A stretch of DNA of 64,000 nt, from positions 434,001 through 498,000 of the forward strand of contig OZ037928.1 of NCBI GenBank assembly GCA_964035575.1. The letters are read 5' to 3'. Origin of the DNA: Rhynchopus sp. YZ270_cl-10. Taxonomy: Eukaryota; Euglenozoa; Diplonemea; Diplonemida; Diplonemidae. Under the pieces are notes generated by a model, which did not search any database, was not told the DNA's origin, and saw only the letters and a list, made by a program, of their open reading frames with translations. The translations under genes were made by a program, and so were the position numbers. Shown one piece after another: positions 40,922 to 53,835 of this stretch; position 1 is the first letter of the stretch; each line of letters starts with the position of its first letter.

Positions 40922-42290
40922 TCACAGGTCTTCCTCCTCCTCACCATCCTCATCCTCTGGAACTGACGAAGAAGACCCACCCGAGTTCTGGTACACCTTC
41001 TCAATGATTGGGTTCGAGACACTCTGCAGCTGCTGCAGCTGCTCCGCAAGCTCGTCCTGCTCGGCAGCAGGGTTCTCGTCAAGCCAACCCAGCGCTGCCT
41101 CGACAGCAGCCTCAATCGCAGCCCGCTCGTCAGCATCGATCTTCGCACCCAGCTTGTCGTCGTCACCAACCTGCGCCTTGAGACTGTACGCCGTGCCCTC
41201 AAGCTGGTTCCGTGCCTCAACACGCTCCCGCACAAGCTTGTCGGCCTCGGCATGGCCCGCAGCCTCCTCAACCATGCGTGCAATCTCGTCCTTGTCGAGG
41301 CGTGCGTGGTCGCTGCTGATCGTCAGACTCTCCCGCTGGCTGTTCGCCTTGTCCTCGGCACTCACAAGCAGAATCCCGTTGCGGTCGACATTGAACGACA
41401 CTGCAATCTGCGGCACCCCACGCGCCGCAGGCGCAATCCCAGACAGCTCGAAGCTCCCGAGGAGGCGGCAGTCCTTTGCCATCGCCCGCTCCCCCTCAAA
41501 GACCTTCACGTTCACACCGCGCTGGTTGTCCGTGTGGGTCGAAAACGTCTGCGACCGCTCGGCCGGGACAGCCGTGTTCCGGTCCAGCACCTTTGTCATG
41601 ACACCCCCGACAGTCTCAATCCCCACCGAGAGCGGGATCACGTCCACCAGCAGCACCTTGTCCGCAACCTCCGAAACCCCGCTCAGCACCGCCCCCTGCA
41701 CAGCCGCCCCGTACGCCACAGACTCGTCGGCATTCACCCCCGTGTTCGGCTCCTTCCCAAAGAAGTCGCGGATCAGAGCCCGGATCTTCGGGATGCGCGT
41801 CGACCCCCCGACCAGCACAATCTCGTCGATGTCTGCCTTGCGCAGGTCTGCGTCTGCCAGCACCGCCCGCACAGGCTGCAGCGTCCCCTTGAAGAGGTCG
41901 TTGTTCAGCTCCTCAAACTTCGCACGTCCCATCCTCTCCGAGAAGTCGACCCCCTCGAACAGCCCCTCCACCTCCACACGCGCCTCCGGTGCTGCAGACA
42001 GCTGGCGCTTCGCAGACTCGCACGCCGCACGCAGGCGTGCCAGTGCACGCGGGCTCTGCAGCACGTCCCGCCCGTACTTGTGCTTAATCGTCTTCGCAAA
42101 GTGCGCCACCATCCGGTTGTCGAAGTCCTCCCCCCCGAGGTGGGTGTTCCCGTGCGTCGCCAGCACCTCGAAGAACCCGCTCTCAATCTGCAGCACCGAC
42201 ACGTCAAACGTCCCGCCCCCGAGGTCAAACACAAGCACGTTCTTCTCCTCCTCCCCCGCAGCCTTCTTGTCCAGCCCGTAGGCAAGTGCC

Positions 42291-42322
<32 letters not shown>

Positions 42323-42931
42323 ATTCAGCCCAGCAATCGTCCCCGCGTCCTTCGTCGCCTGCCGCTGTGCGTCGTTGAAGTACGCAGGCACCGTCACCAC
42401 AGCGTGGTGCACCGCCTCCCCCAGGTAGCGCTCTGCCGTCTCCTTCATGCGCCCCAGAATCATCGCAGACACCTCCTCCGCGGTGTAGTTCCGTCCCACC
42501 CCCTTGTGCACCACCGACACCACAGCACCCCCGTCCGCACCGGCGCTGATGTTGTACGACAGCAGCGCCTGGTCCTGCTGCACCACAGGGTCCGAGAACT
42601 TCCGCCCCATCAGCCGCTTCACCGCGTAGATGCTGTTCGCAGGGTTCTCCGAAATCTGGTTCTTCGCCCCGTCCCCAATCAGCCGCTCCGTGTCTGTGAA
42701 CGCCACCACGGACGGGGTGATCCGGTTCCCCATCTCGTTTGCAATGATCTCCACGTGTCCGTGCTGCCACACCCCGACCACAGAGTACGTTGTCCCCAGG
42801 TCAATCCCAATCACAGGCCCGTCCACCACCTTCCCTGTCGACTCCACCACTGACCCAGCCACGCAGCTGCAGCCCAGGGCGAGCACTACCACGCACAGGC
42901 CTGCCAACACTGTCTGTGTGTCCCGTCCCAT
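40922..42931 (-). CDS. BiP: BiP/GRP78, ER-lumenal Hsp70, copy 1 (array edge)
   Basis: 669 aa, start MGRDTQ at 42931 chosen because it opens a signal peptide (residues 1-26, [15 protein letters not shown]); the upstream in-frame 92 codons read as 5'UTR. The nucleotide-binding domain shows [15 protein letters not shown] (41-55), [15 protein letters not shown], and [19 protein letters not shown]. The interdomain linker region is [15 protein letters not shown], followed by the substrate-binding domain and an acidic tail ending EEEEDL. The terminal EEDL departs from KDEL/HDEL but keeps the DL end, like the MDDL of trypanosome BiP, so ER retention is likely. It folds secretory proteins in an ATP-dependent cycle. 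Near the 3' end it has CAGCTG at 41033-41038, shared with copy 8; copies 2-7 have CAGTTG. Its 3' flank is the diverged spacer. Confidence 0.96.
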
Positions 42932-43069
42932 TTCTGCTGCTTGTCTTGTTGAAGGAACTAGGGTTGATGAAGAAGTCGAGAGAGAGAGAAATGAGGGTTT
43001 TTTGTGGTCTTTGGTTGGTGGCTCGGTGGCTTTTGTGTATGTGTGATGTGAAAGAGGGGGTTCTAGAAA

Positions 43070-43079
43070 GAATAATATA
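43070..43079 (-). promoter_or_regulatory. TATATTATTC core promoter of BiP1, repeated in every unit
   Basis: Located 139 bases before the ATG. The same element occurs at 46294, 49518, 52751, 55984, 59217 and 62450 (left ends), and once before the adenylate cyclase. Between it and the ATG lies a pyrimidine-rich leader (CCTCATTTCTCTCTCTCTCG on the minus strand). Confidence 0.5.
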
Positions 43080-43097
43080 TCCTGATGGTGGTTATGG

Positions 43098-43130
43098 TGG
43101 GAGTGAAGGGAGTGATGGGAGTGGTGAGGA
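43098..43130. repeat. 9-bp VNTR in the BiP 5' flank
   Basis: GGGAGTGAA/GGGAGTGAT units just upstream of the TATA-like element. Two units occur in spacers 1 and 2, three in 3-6, and two of a different kind in 7. This is the only frequent length variation in the array. Confidence 0.85.
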
Positions 43131-43205
43131 AGGGTGAGGAAGGGTGGTAGGGATAACTCACAAGAAGAGAAAAAAATCAGCGCGGGTTTCTTTTTGGTGT
43201 ATGAC

Positions 43206-43267
43206 ATACGAAGACCGACGATTCGTATCTTCTTCTGTAATATTTTCGCTCAGCAAAAAAGAGCGAA
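43206..43267. promoter_or_regulatory. Paired short hairpins in the BiP upstream region
   Basis: ATACGAA-(9 nt)-TTCGTAT at 43206-43228 and TTCGCTC-(9 nt)-GAGCGAA at 43245-43267. Both occur in every spacer, and the diverged edge spacer near 38060-38120 keeps the first almost intact. They may be protein-binding sites or RNA structures. I could not find a standard heat-shock or ER-stress element. Confidence 0.35.
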
Positions 43268-44145
43268 AAGGAAGCGAGTAACAATAATTCGAGGGAGGGA
43301 GGGAGGGAGAGAAATAAATAAAAATGGATTGGAACACATTCTCCCAGAGACAAATACACTGGTTCGGGTGTATTGTCAAAAAAAATAAAAAAGCGGGTTA
43401 CTGCGTTCGAAAACAATCCACGTAGACAGAAGGCAGTTTTTCAAGCTCTTCCAGTCTTTCGGGGGATAGAAAGAAGCAAAGTGAAACTACCTTCAAAGGA
43501 ACAAAACAAATCGACATAAAAAACACAACACACAAAAAACACACAAAACACAGGCTGAGAAAAAGAGGGAGAGAGATAGAAAGAAAGAGAGAAGGGGGGA
43601 CAACATTCAGACAGAACAGCGAACATCCTCGTTCACTTTCTTTTCGCTTTTGTCATCTCCCCTCTTCTTCACCTCTCAATATCCCCTTTTATTATTCTTA
43701 TTTTTTGAAGTGATTTCACTTTTTGTGTTGTGATGACTGGTTTCTTTCTCGTTCTTTCTGCACTCGCGCCCCCATATATAGGACACGCCCACTTGTCTTC
43801 TTCTTTGTTCTGCGGCAATATAACACACGCAAACAATGATAACTTTTAACAAACAAACAAACAATCAATCACCATTTTGTTTCGTTTACTTTCTTGTGCG
43901 TATAGAAAAAAAAGAAGCCCTCCGGACAAATAGCCAAAGGAAAAAATAAAACGGGATAAGGACAACAAGACAAACAAGTATTTTCATCATATGCAATCAA
44001 TAAATTGATAGTATATACAACAAGACAAACAAATAAAAAGCAGCCACACACACACAGACCACACACACACTGCTGCCATTTTTGTCAGGAATGAAAAAAA
44101 AACTAGAAGAAAAAAAAAAGAAGCCAGCGACGTGAGTAGTGAACA
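43268..44145. other. Rest of the BiP spacer (representative unit)
   Basis: Noncoding. It includes CACTCGCGCCCCCATATATA followed by GGACACGCCC at about 43759-43790, purine runs, (AAAC)n near 43850 and a (CA)n stretch near 44046. The CATATATAGGACACGCCC block is also intact in the diverged edge spacer, at about 40233, and so may be functional. Confidence 0.5.
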
Positions 44146-45514
44146 TCACAGGTCTTCCTCCTCCTCACCATCCTCATCCTCTGGAACTGACGAAGAAGAC
44201 CCACCCGAGTTCTGGTACACCTTCTCAATGATTGGGTTCGAGACACTCTGCAGTTGCTGCAGCTGCTCCGCAAGCTCGTCCTGCTCGGCAGCAGGGTTCT
44301 CGTCAAGCCAACCCAGCGCTGCCTCGACAGCAGCCTCAATCGCAGCCCGCTCGTCAGCATCGATCTTCGCACCCAGCTTGTCGTCGTCACCAACCTGCGC
44401 CTTGAGACTGTACGCCGTGCCCTCAAGCTGGTTCCGTGCCTCAACACGCTCCCGCACAAGCTTGTCGGCCTCGGCATGGCCCGCAGCCTCCTCAACCATG
44501 CGTGCAATCTCGTCCTTGTCGAGGCGTGCGTGGTCGCTGCTGATCGTCAGACTCTCCCGCTGGCTGTTCGCCTTGTCCTCGGCACTCACAAGCAGAATCC
44601 CGTTGCGGTCGACATTGAACGACACTGCAATCTGCGGCACCCCACGCGCCGCAGGCGCAATCCCAGACAGCTCGAAGCTCCCGAGGAGGCGGCAGTCCTT
44701 TGCCATCGCCCGCTCCCCCTCAAAGACCTTCACGTTCACACCGCGCTGGTTGTCCGTGTGGGTCGAAAACGTCTGCGACCGCTCGGCCGGGACAGCCGTG
44801 TTCCGGTCCAGCACCTTTGTCATGACACCCCCGACAGTCTCAATCCCCACCGAGAGCGGGATCACGTCCACCAGCAGCACCTTGTCCGCAACCTCCGAAA
44901 CCCCGCTCAGCACCGCCCCCTGCACAGCCGCCCCGTACGCCACAGACTCGTCGGCATTCACCCCCGTGTTCGGCTCCTTCCCAAAGAAGTCGCGGATCAG
45001 AGCCCGGATCTTCGGGATGCGCGTCGACCCCCCGACCAGCACAATCTCGTCGATGTCTGCCTTGCGCAGGTCTGCGTCTGCCAGCACCGCCCGCACAGGC
45101 TGCAGCGTCCCCTTGAAGAGGTCGTTGTTCAGCTCCTCAAACTTCGCACGTCCCATCCTCTCCGAGAAGTCGACCCCCTCGAACAGCCCCTCCACCTCCA
45201 CACGCGCCTCCGGTGCTGCAGACAGCTGGCGCTTCGCAGACTCGCACGCCGCACGCAGGCGTGCCAGTGCACGCGGGCTCTGCAGCACGTCCCGCCCGTA
45301 CTTGTGCTTAATCGTCTTCGCAAAGTGCGCCACCATCCGGTTGTCGAAGTCCTCCCCCCCGAGGTGGGTGTTCCCGTGCGTCGCCAGCACCTCGAAGAAC
45401 CCGCTCTCAATCTGCAGCACCGACACGTCAAACGTCCCGCCCCCGAGGTCAAACACAAGCACGTTCTTCTCCTCCTCCCCCGCAGCCTTCTTGTCCAGCC
45501 CGTAGGCAAGTGCC

Positions 45515-45546
<32 letters not shown>

Positions 45547-46155
45547 ATTCAGCCCAGCAATCGTCCCCGCGTCCTTCGTCGCCTGCCGCTGTGCGTCGTT
45601 GAAGTACGCAGGCACCGTCACCACAGCGTGGTGCACCGCCTCCCCCAGGTAGCGCTCTGCCGTCTCCTTCATGCGCCCCAGAATCATCGCAGACACCTCC
45701 TCCGCGGTGTAGTTCCGTCCCACCCCCTTGTGCACCACCGACACCACAGCACCCCCGTCCGCACCGGCGCTGATGTTGTACGACAGCAGCGCCTGGTCCT
45801 GCTGCACCACAGGGTCCGAGAACTTCCGCCCCATCAGCCGCTTCACCGCGTAGATGCTGTTCGCAGGGTTCTCCGAAATCTGGTTCTTCGCCCCGTCCCC
45901 AATCAGCCGCTCCGTGTCTGTGAACGCCACCACGGACGGGGTGATCCGGTTCCCCATCTCGTTTGCAATGATCTCCACGTGTCCGTGCTGCCACACCCCG
46001 ACCACAGAGTACGTTGTCCCCAGGTCAATCCCAATCACAGGCCCGTCCACCACCTTCCCTGTCGACTCCACCACTGACCCAGCCACGCAGCTGCAGCCCA
46101 GGGCGAGCACTACCACGCACAGGCCTGCCAACACTGTCTGTGTGTCCCGTCCCAT
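44146..46155 (-). CDS. BiP: BiP copy 2
   Basis: Same 669-aa protein as copy 1. The 3' flank is the canonical spacer (GTAGTGAACATCACAGG after the stop), unlike copy 1. The 5' flank has the short form of the 9-bp repeat, as in copy 1. Confidence 0.96.
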
Positions 46156-47369
46156 TTCTGCTGCTTGTCTTGTTGAAGGAACTAGGGTTGATGAAGAAGT
46201 CGAGAGAGAGAGAAATGAGGGTTTTTTGTGGTCTTTGGTTGGTGGCTCGGTGGCTTTTGTGTATGTGTGATGTGAAAGAGGGGGTTCTAGAAAGAATAAT
46301 ATATCCTGATGGTGGTTATGGTGGGAGTGAAGGGAGTGATGGGAGTGGTGAGGAAGGGTGAGGAAGGGTGGTAGGGATAACTCACAAGAAGAGAAAAAAA
46401 TCAGCGCGGGTTTCTTTTTGGTGTATGACATACGAAGACCGACGATTCGTATCTTCTTCTGTAATATTTTCGCTCAGCAAAAAAGAGCGAAAAGGAAGCG
46501 AGTAACAATAATTCGAGGGAGGGAGGGAGGGAGAGAAATAAATAAAAATGGATTGGAACACATTCTCCCAGAGACAAATACACTGGTTCGGGTGTATTGT
46601 CAAAAAAAATAAAAAAGCGGGTTACTGCGTTCGAAAACAATCCACGTAGACAGAAGGCAGTTTTTCAAGCTCTTCCAGTCTTTCGGGGGATAGAAAGAAG
46701 CAAAGTGAAACTACCTTCAAAGGAACAAAACAAATCGACATAAAAAACACAACACACAAAAAACACACAAAACACAGGCTGAGAAAAAGAGGGAGAGAGA
46801 TAGAAAGAAAGAGAGAAGGGGGGACAACATTCAGACAGAACAGCGAACATCCTCGTTCACTTTCTTTTCGCTTTTGTCATCTCCCCTCTTCTTCACCTCT
46901 CAATATCCCCTTTTATTATTCTTATTTTTTGAAGTGATTTCACTTTTTGTGTTGTGATGACTGGTTTCTTTCTCGTTCTTTCTGCACTCGCGCCCCCATA
47001 TATAGGACACGCCCACTTGTCTTCTTCTTTGTTCTGCGGCAATATAACACACGCAAACAATGATAACTTTTAACAAACAAACAAACAATCAATCACCATT
47101 TTGTTTCGTTTACTTTCTTGTGCGTATAGAAAAAAAAGAAGCCCTCCGGACAAATAGCCAAAGGAAAAAATAAAACGGGATAAGGACAACAAGACAAACA
47201 AGTATTTTCATCATATGCAATCAATAAATTGATAGTATATACAACAAGACAAACAAATAAAAAGCAGCCACACACACACAGACCACACACACACTGCTGC
47301 CATTTTTGTCAGGAATGAAAAAAAAACTAGAAGAAAAAAAAAAGAAGCCAGCGACGTGAGTAGTGAACA

Positions 47370-48738
47370 TCACAGGTCTTCCTCCTCCTCACCATCCTCA
47401 TCCTCTGGAACTGACGAAGAAGACCCACCCGAGTTCTGGTACACCTTCTCAATGATTGGGTTCGAGACACTCTGCAGTTGCTGCAGCTGCTCCGCAAGCT
47501 CGTCCTGCTCGGCAGCAGGGTTCTCGTCAAGCCAACCCAGCGCTGCCTCGACAGCAGCCTCAATCGCAGCCCGCTCGTCAGCATCGATCTTCGCACCCAG
47601 CTTGTCGTCGTCACCAACCTGCGCCTTGAGACTGTACGCCGTGCCCTCAAGCTGGTTCCGTGCCTCAACACGCTCCCGCACAAGCTTGTCGGCCTCGGCA
47701 TGGCCCGCAGCCTCCTCAACCATGCGTGCAATCTCGTCCTTGTCGAGGCGTGCGTGGTCGCTGCTGATCGTCAGACTCTCCCGCTGGCTGTTCGCCTTGT
47801 CCTCGGCACTCACAAGCAGAATCCCGTTGCGGTCGACATTGAACGACACTGCAATCTGCGGCACCCCACGCGCCGCAGGCGCAATCCCAGACAGCTCGAA
47901 GCTCCCGAGGAGGCGGCAGTCCTTTGCCATCGCCCGCTCCCCCTCAAAGACCTTCACGTTCACACCGCGCTGGTTGTCCGTGTGGGTCGAAAACGTCTGC
48001 GACCGCTCGGCCGGGACAGCCGTGTTCCGGTCCAGCACCTTTGTCATGACACCCCCGACAGTCTCAATCCCCACCGAGAGCGGGATCACGTCCACCAGCA
48101 GCACCTTGTCCGCAACCTCCGAAACCCCGCTCAGCACCGCCCCCTGCACAGCCGCCCCGTACGCCACAGACTCGTCGGCATTCACCCCCGTGTTCGGCTC
48201 CTTCCCAAAGAAGTCGCGGATCAGAGCCCGGATCTTCGGGATGCGCGTCGACCCCCCGACCAGCACAATCTCATCGATGTCTGCCTTGCGCAGGTCTGCG
48301 TCTGCCAGCACCGCCCGCACAGGCTGCAGCGTCCCCTTGAAGAGGTCGTTGTTCAGCTCCTCAAACTTCGCACGTCCCATCCTCTCCGAGAAGTCGACCC
48401 CCTCGAACAGCCCCTCCACCTCCACACGCGCCTCCGGTGCTGCAGACAGCTGGCGCTTCGCAGACTCGCACGCCGCACGCAGGCGTGCCAGTGCACGCGG
48501 GCTCTGCAGCACGTCCCGCCCGTACTTGTGCTTAATCGTCTTCGCAAAGTGCGCCACCATCCGGTTGTCGAAGTCCTCCCCCCCGAGGTGGGTGTTCCCG
48601 TGCGTCGCCAGCACCTCGAAGAACCCGCTCTCAATCTGCAGCACCGACACGTCAAACGTCCCGCCCCCGAGGTCAAACACAAGCACGTTCTTCTCCTCCT
48701 CCCCCGCAGCCTTCTTGTCCAGCCCGTAGGCAAGTGCC

Positions 48739-48770
<32 letters not shown>

Positions 48771-49379
48771 ATTCAGCCCAGCAATCGTCCCCGCGTCCTT
48801 CGTCGCCTGCCGCTGTGCGTCGTTGAAGTACGCAGGCACCGTCACCACAGCGTGGTGCACCGCCTCCCCCAGGTAGCGCTCTGCCGTCTCCTTCATGCGC
48901 CCCAGAATCATCGCAGACACCTCCTCCGCGGTGTAGTTCCGTCCCACCCCCTTGTGCACCACCGACACCACAGCACCCCCGTCCGCACCGGCGCTGATGT
49001 TGTACGACAGCAGCGCCTGGTCCTGCTGCACCACAGGGTCCGAGAACTTCCGCCCCATCAGCCGCTTCACCGCGTAGATGCTGTTCGCAGGGTTCTCCGA
49101 AATCTGGTTCTTCGCCCCGTCCCCAATCAGCCGCTCCGTGTCTGTGAACGCCACCACGGACGGGGTGATCCGGTTCCCCATCTCGTTTGCAATGATCTCC
49201 ACGTGTCCGTGCTGCCACACCCCGACCACAGAGTACGTTGTCCCCAGGTCAATCCCAATCACAGGCCCGTCCACCACCTTCCCTGTCGACTCCACCACTG
49301 ACCCAGCCACGCAGCTGCAGCCCAGGGCGAGCACTACCACGCACAGGCCTGCCAACACTGTCTGTGTGTCCCGTCCCAT
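47370..49379 (-). CDS. BiP: BiP copy 3
   Basis: Same protein. It carries a synonymous base (CTCATCGATG on the plus strand near 48272), shared only with copy 7. The 5' flank has the long 9-bp repeat form (GAA, GAA, GAT). Confidence 0.96.
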
Positions 49380-50602
49380 TTCTGCTGCTTGTCTTGTTGA
49401 AGGAACTAGGGTTGATGAAGAAGTCGAGAGAGAGAGAAATGAGGGTTTTTTGTGGTCTTTGGTTGGTGGCTCGGTGGCTTTTGTGTATGTGTGATGTGAA
49501 AGAGGGGGTTCTAGAAAGAATAATATATCCTGATGGTGGTTATGGTGGGAGTGAAGGGAGTGAAGGGAGTGATGGGAGTGGTGAGGAAGGGTGAGGAAGG
49601 GTGGTAGGGATAACTCACAAGAAGAGAAAAAAATCAGCGCGGGTTTCTTTTTGGTGTATGACATACGAAGACCGACGATTCGTATCTTCTTCTGTAATAT
49701 TTTCGCTCAGCAAAAAAGAGCGAAAAGGAAGCGAGTAACAATAATTCGAGGGAGGGAGGGAGGGAGAGAAATAAATAAAAATGGATTGGAACACATTCTC
49801 CCAGAGACAAATACACTGGTTCGGGTGTATTGTCAAAAAAAATAAAAAAGCGGGTTACTGCGTTCGAAAACAATCCACGTAGACAGAAGGCAGTTTTTCA
49901 AGCTCTTCCAGTCTTTCGGGGGATAGAAAGAAGCAAAGTGAAACTACCTTCAAAGGAACAAAACAAATCGACATAAAAAACACAACACACAAAAAACACA
50001 CAAAACACAGGCTGAGAAAAAGAGGGAGAGAGATAGAAAGAAAGAGAGAAGGGGGGACAACATTCAGACAGAACAGCGAACATCCTCGTTCACTTTCTTT
50101 TCGCTTTTGTCATCTCCCCTCTTCTTCACCTCTCAATATCCCCTTTTATTATTCTTATTTTTTGAAGTGATTTCACTTTTTGTGTTGTGATGACTGGTTT
50201 CTTTCTCGTTCTTTCTGCACTCGCGCCCCCATATATAGGACACGCCCACTTGTCTTCTTCTTTGTTCTGCGGCAATATAACACACGCAAACAATGATAAC
50301 TTTTAACAAACAAACAAACAATCAATCACCATTTTGTTTCGTTTACTTTCTTGTGCGTATAGAAAAAAAAGAAGCCCTCCGGACAAATAGCCAAAGGAAA
50401 AAATAAAACGGGATAAGGACAACAAGACAAACAAGTATTTTCATCATATGCAATCAATAAATTGATAGTATATACAACAAGACAAACAAATAAAAAGCAG
50501 CCACACACACACAGACCACACACACACTGCTGCCATTTTTGTCAGGAATGAAAAAAAAACTAGAAGAAAAAAAAAAGAAGCCAGCGACGTGAGTAGTGAA
50601 CA

Positions 50603-51971
50603 TCACAGGTCTTCCTCCTCCTCACCATCCTCATCCTCTGGAACTGACGAAGAAGACCCACCCGAGTTCTGGTACACCTTCTCAATGATTGGGTTCGAGA
50701 CACTCTGCAGTTGCTGCAGCTGCTCCGCAAGCTCGTCCTGCTCGGCAGCAGGGTTCTCGTCAAGCCAACCCAGCGCTGCCTCGACAGCAGCCTCAATCGC
50801 AGCCCGCTCGTCAGCATCGATCTTCGCACCCAGCTTGTCGTCGTCACCAACCTGCGCCTTGAGACTGTACGCCGTGCCCTCAAGCTGGTTCCGTGCCTCA
50901 ACACGCTCCCGCACAAGCTTGTCGGCCTCGGCATGGCCCGCAGCCTCCTCAACCATGCGTGCAATCTCGTCCTTGTCGAGGCGTGCGTGGTCGCTGCTGA
51001 TCGTCAGACTCTCCCGCTGGCTGTTCGCCTTGTCCTCGGCACTCACAAGCAGAATCCCGTTGCGGTCGACATTGAACGACACTGCAATCTGCGGCACCCC
51101 ACGCGCCGCAGGCGCAATCCCAGACAGCTCGAAGCTCCCGAGGAGGCGGCAGTCCTTTGCCATCGCCCGCTCCCCCTCAAAGACCTTCACGTTCACACCG
51201 CGCTGGTTGTCCGTGTGGGTCGAAAACGTCTGCGACCGCTCGGCCGGGACAGCCGTGTTCCGGTCCAGCACCTTTGTCATGACACCCCCGACAGTCTCAA
51301 TCCCCACCGAGAGCGGGATCACGTCCACCAGCAGCACCTTGTCCGCAACCTCCGAAACCCCGCTCAGCACCGCCCCCTGCACAGCCGCCCCGTACGCCAC
51401 AGACTCGTCGGCATTCACCCCCGTGTTCGGCTCCTTCCCAAAGAAGTCGCGGATCAGAGCCCGGATCTTCGGGATGCGCGTCGACCCCCCGACCAGCACA
51501 ATCTCGTCGATGTCTGCCTTGCGCAGGTCTGCGTCTGCCAGCACCGCCCGCACAGGCTGCAGCGTCCCCTTGAAGAGGTCGTTGTTCAGCTCCTCAAACT
51601 TCGCACGTCCCATCCTCTCCGAGAAGTCGACCCCCTCGAACAGCCCCTCCACCTCCACACGCGCCTCCGGTGCTGCAGACAGCTGGCGCTTCGCAGACTC
51701 GCACGCCGCACGCAGGCGTGCCAGTGCACGCGGGCTCTGCAGCACGTCCCGCCCGTACTTGTGCTTAATCGTCTTCGCAAAGTGCGCCACCATCCGGTTG
51801 TCGAAGTCCTCCCCCCCGAGGTGGGTGTTCCCGTGCGTCGCCAGCACCTCGAAGAACCCGCTCTCAATCTGCAGCACCGACACGTCAAACGTCCCGCCCC
51901 CGAGGTCAAACACAAGCACGTTCTTCTCCTCCTCCCCCGCAGCCTTCTTGTCCAGCCCGTAGGCAAGTGCC

Positions 51972-52003
<32 letters not shown>

Positions 52004-52612
52004 ATTCAGCCCAGCAATCGTCCCCGCGTCCTTCGTCGCCTGCCGCTGTGCGTCGTTGAAGTACGCAGGCACCGTCACCACAGCGTGGTGCACCGCCTCC
52101 CCCAGGTAGCGCTCTGCCGTCTCCTTCATGCGCCCCAGAATCATCGCAGACACCTCCTCCGCGGTGTAGTTCCGTCCCACCCCCTTGTGCACCACCGACA
52201 CCACAGCACCCCCGTCCGCACCGGCGCTGATGTTGTACGACAGCAGCGCCTGGTCCTGCTGCACCACAGGGTCCGAGAACTTCCGCCCCATCAGCCGCTT
52301 CACCGCGTAGATGCTGTTCGCAGGGTTCTCCGAAATCTGGTTCTTCGCCCCGTCCCCAATCAGCCGCTCCGTGTCTGTGAACGCCACCACGGACGGGGTG
52401 ATCCGGTTCCCCATCTCGTTTGCAATGATCTCCACGTGTCCGTGCTGCCACACCCCGACCACAGAGTACGTTGTCCCCAGGTCAATCCCAATCACAGGCC
52501 CGTCCACCACCTTCCCTGTCGACTCCACCACTGACCCAGCCACGCAGCTGCAGCCCAGGGCGAGCACTACCACGCACAGGCCTGCCAACACTGTCTGTGT
52601 GTCCCGTCCCAT
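50603..52612 (-). CDS. BiP: BiP copy 4
   Basis: Same protein; long 9-bp repeat form upstream; no private change noticed. Confidence 0.96.
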
Positions 52613-53835
52613 TTCTGCTGCTTGTCTTGTTGAAGGAACTAGGGTTGATGAAGAAGTCGAGAGAGAGAGAAATGAGGGTTTTTTGTGGTCTTTGGTTGGT
52701 GGCTCGGTGGCTTTTGTGTATGTGTGATGTGAAAGAGGGGGTTCTAGAAAGAATAATATATCCTGATGGTGGTTATGGTGGGAGTGAAGGGAGTGAAGGG
52801 AGTGATGGGAGTGGTGAGGAAGGGTGAGGAAGGGTGGTAGGGATAACTCACAAGAAGAGAAAAAAATCAGCGCGGGTTTCTTTTTGGTGTATGACATACG
52901 AAGACCGACGATTCGTATCTTCTTCTGTAATATTTTCGCTCAGCAAAAAAGAGCGAAAAGGAAGCGAGTAACAATAATTCGAGGGAGGGAGGGAGGGAGA
53001 GAAATAAATAAAAATGGATTGGAACACATTCTCCCAGAGACAAATACACTGGTTCGGGTGTATTGTCAAAAAAAATAAAAAAGCGGGTTACTGCGTTCGA
53101 AAACAATCCACGTAGACAGAAGGCAGTTTTTCAAGCTCTTCCAGTCTTTCGGGGGATAGAAAGAAGCAAAGTGAAACTACCTTCAAAGGAACAAAACAAA
53201 TCGACATAAAAAACACAACACACAAAAAACACACAAAACACAGGCTGAGAAAAAGAGGGAGAGAGATAGAAAGAAAGAGAGAAGGGGGGACAACATTCAG
53301 ACAGAACAGCGAACATCCTCGTTCACTTTCTTTTCGCTTTTGTCATCTCCCCTCTTCTTCACCTCTCAATATCCCCTTTTATTATTCTTATTTTTTGAAG
53401 TGATTTCACTTTTTGTGTTGTGATGACTGGTTTCTTTCTCGTTCTTTCTGCACTCGCGCCCCCATATATAGGACACGCCCACTTGTCTTCTTCTTTGTTC
53501 TGCGGCAATATAACACACGCAAACAATGATAACTTTTAACAAACAAACAAACAATCAATCACCATTTTGTTTCGTTTACTTTCTTGTGCGTATAGAAAAA
53601 AAAGAAGCCCTCCGGACAAATAGCCAAAGGAAAAAATAAAACGGGATAAGGACAACAAGACAAACAAGTATTTTCATCATATGCAATCAATAAATTGATA
53701 GTATATACAACAAGACAAACAAATAAAAAGCAGCCACACACACACAGACCACACACACACTGCTGCCATTTTTGTCAGGAATGAAAAAAAAACTAGAAGA
53801 AAAAAAAAAGAAGCCAGCGACGTGAGTAGTGAACA

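Noticed and set aside
43390-43500. snRNA or tRNA gene in the BiP spacer (GCGTTCGAAAAC resembles a B box)
   Set aside because: There is no matching A box, cloverleaf or terminator arrangement.
44132-46077. Long plus-strand frames (457 and 607 codons) opposite every BiP gene
   Set aside because: They are complements of a GC-rich, codon-biased real gene, with no recognisable domains and Ser- or Arg/His-rich composition.
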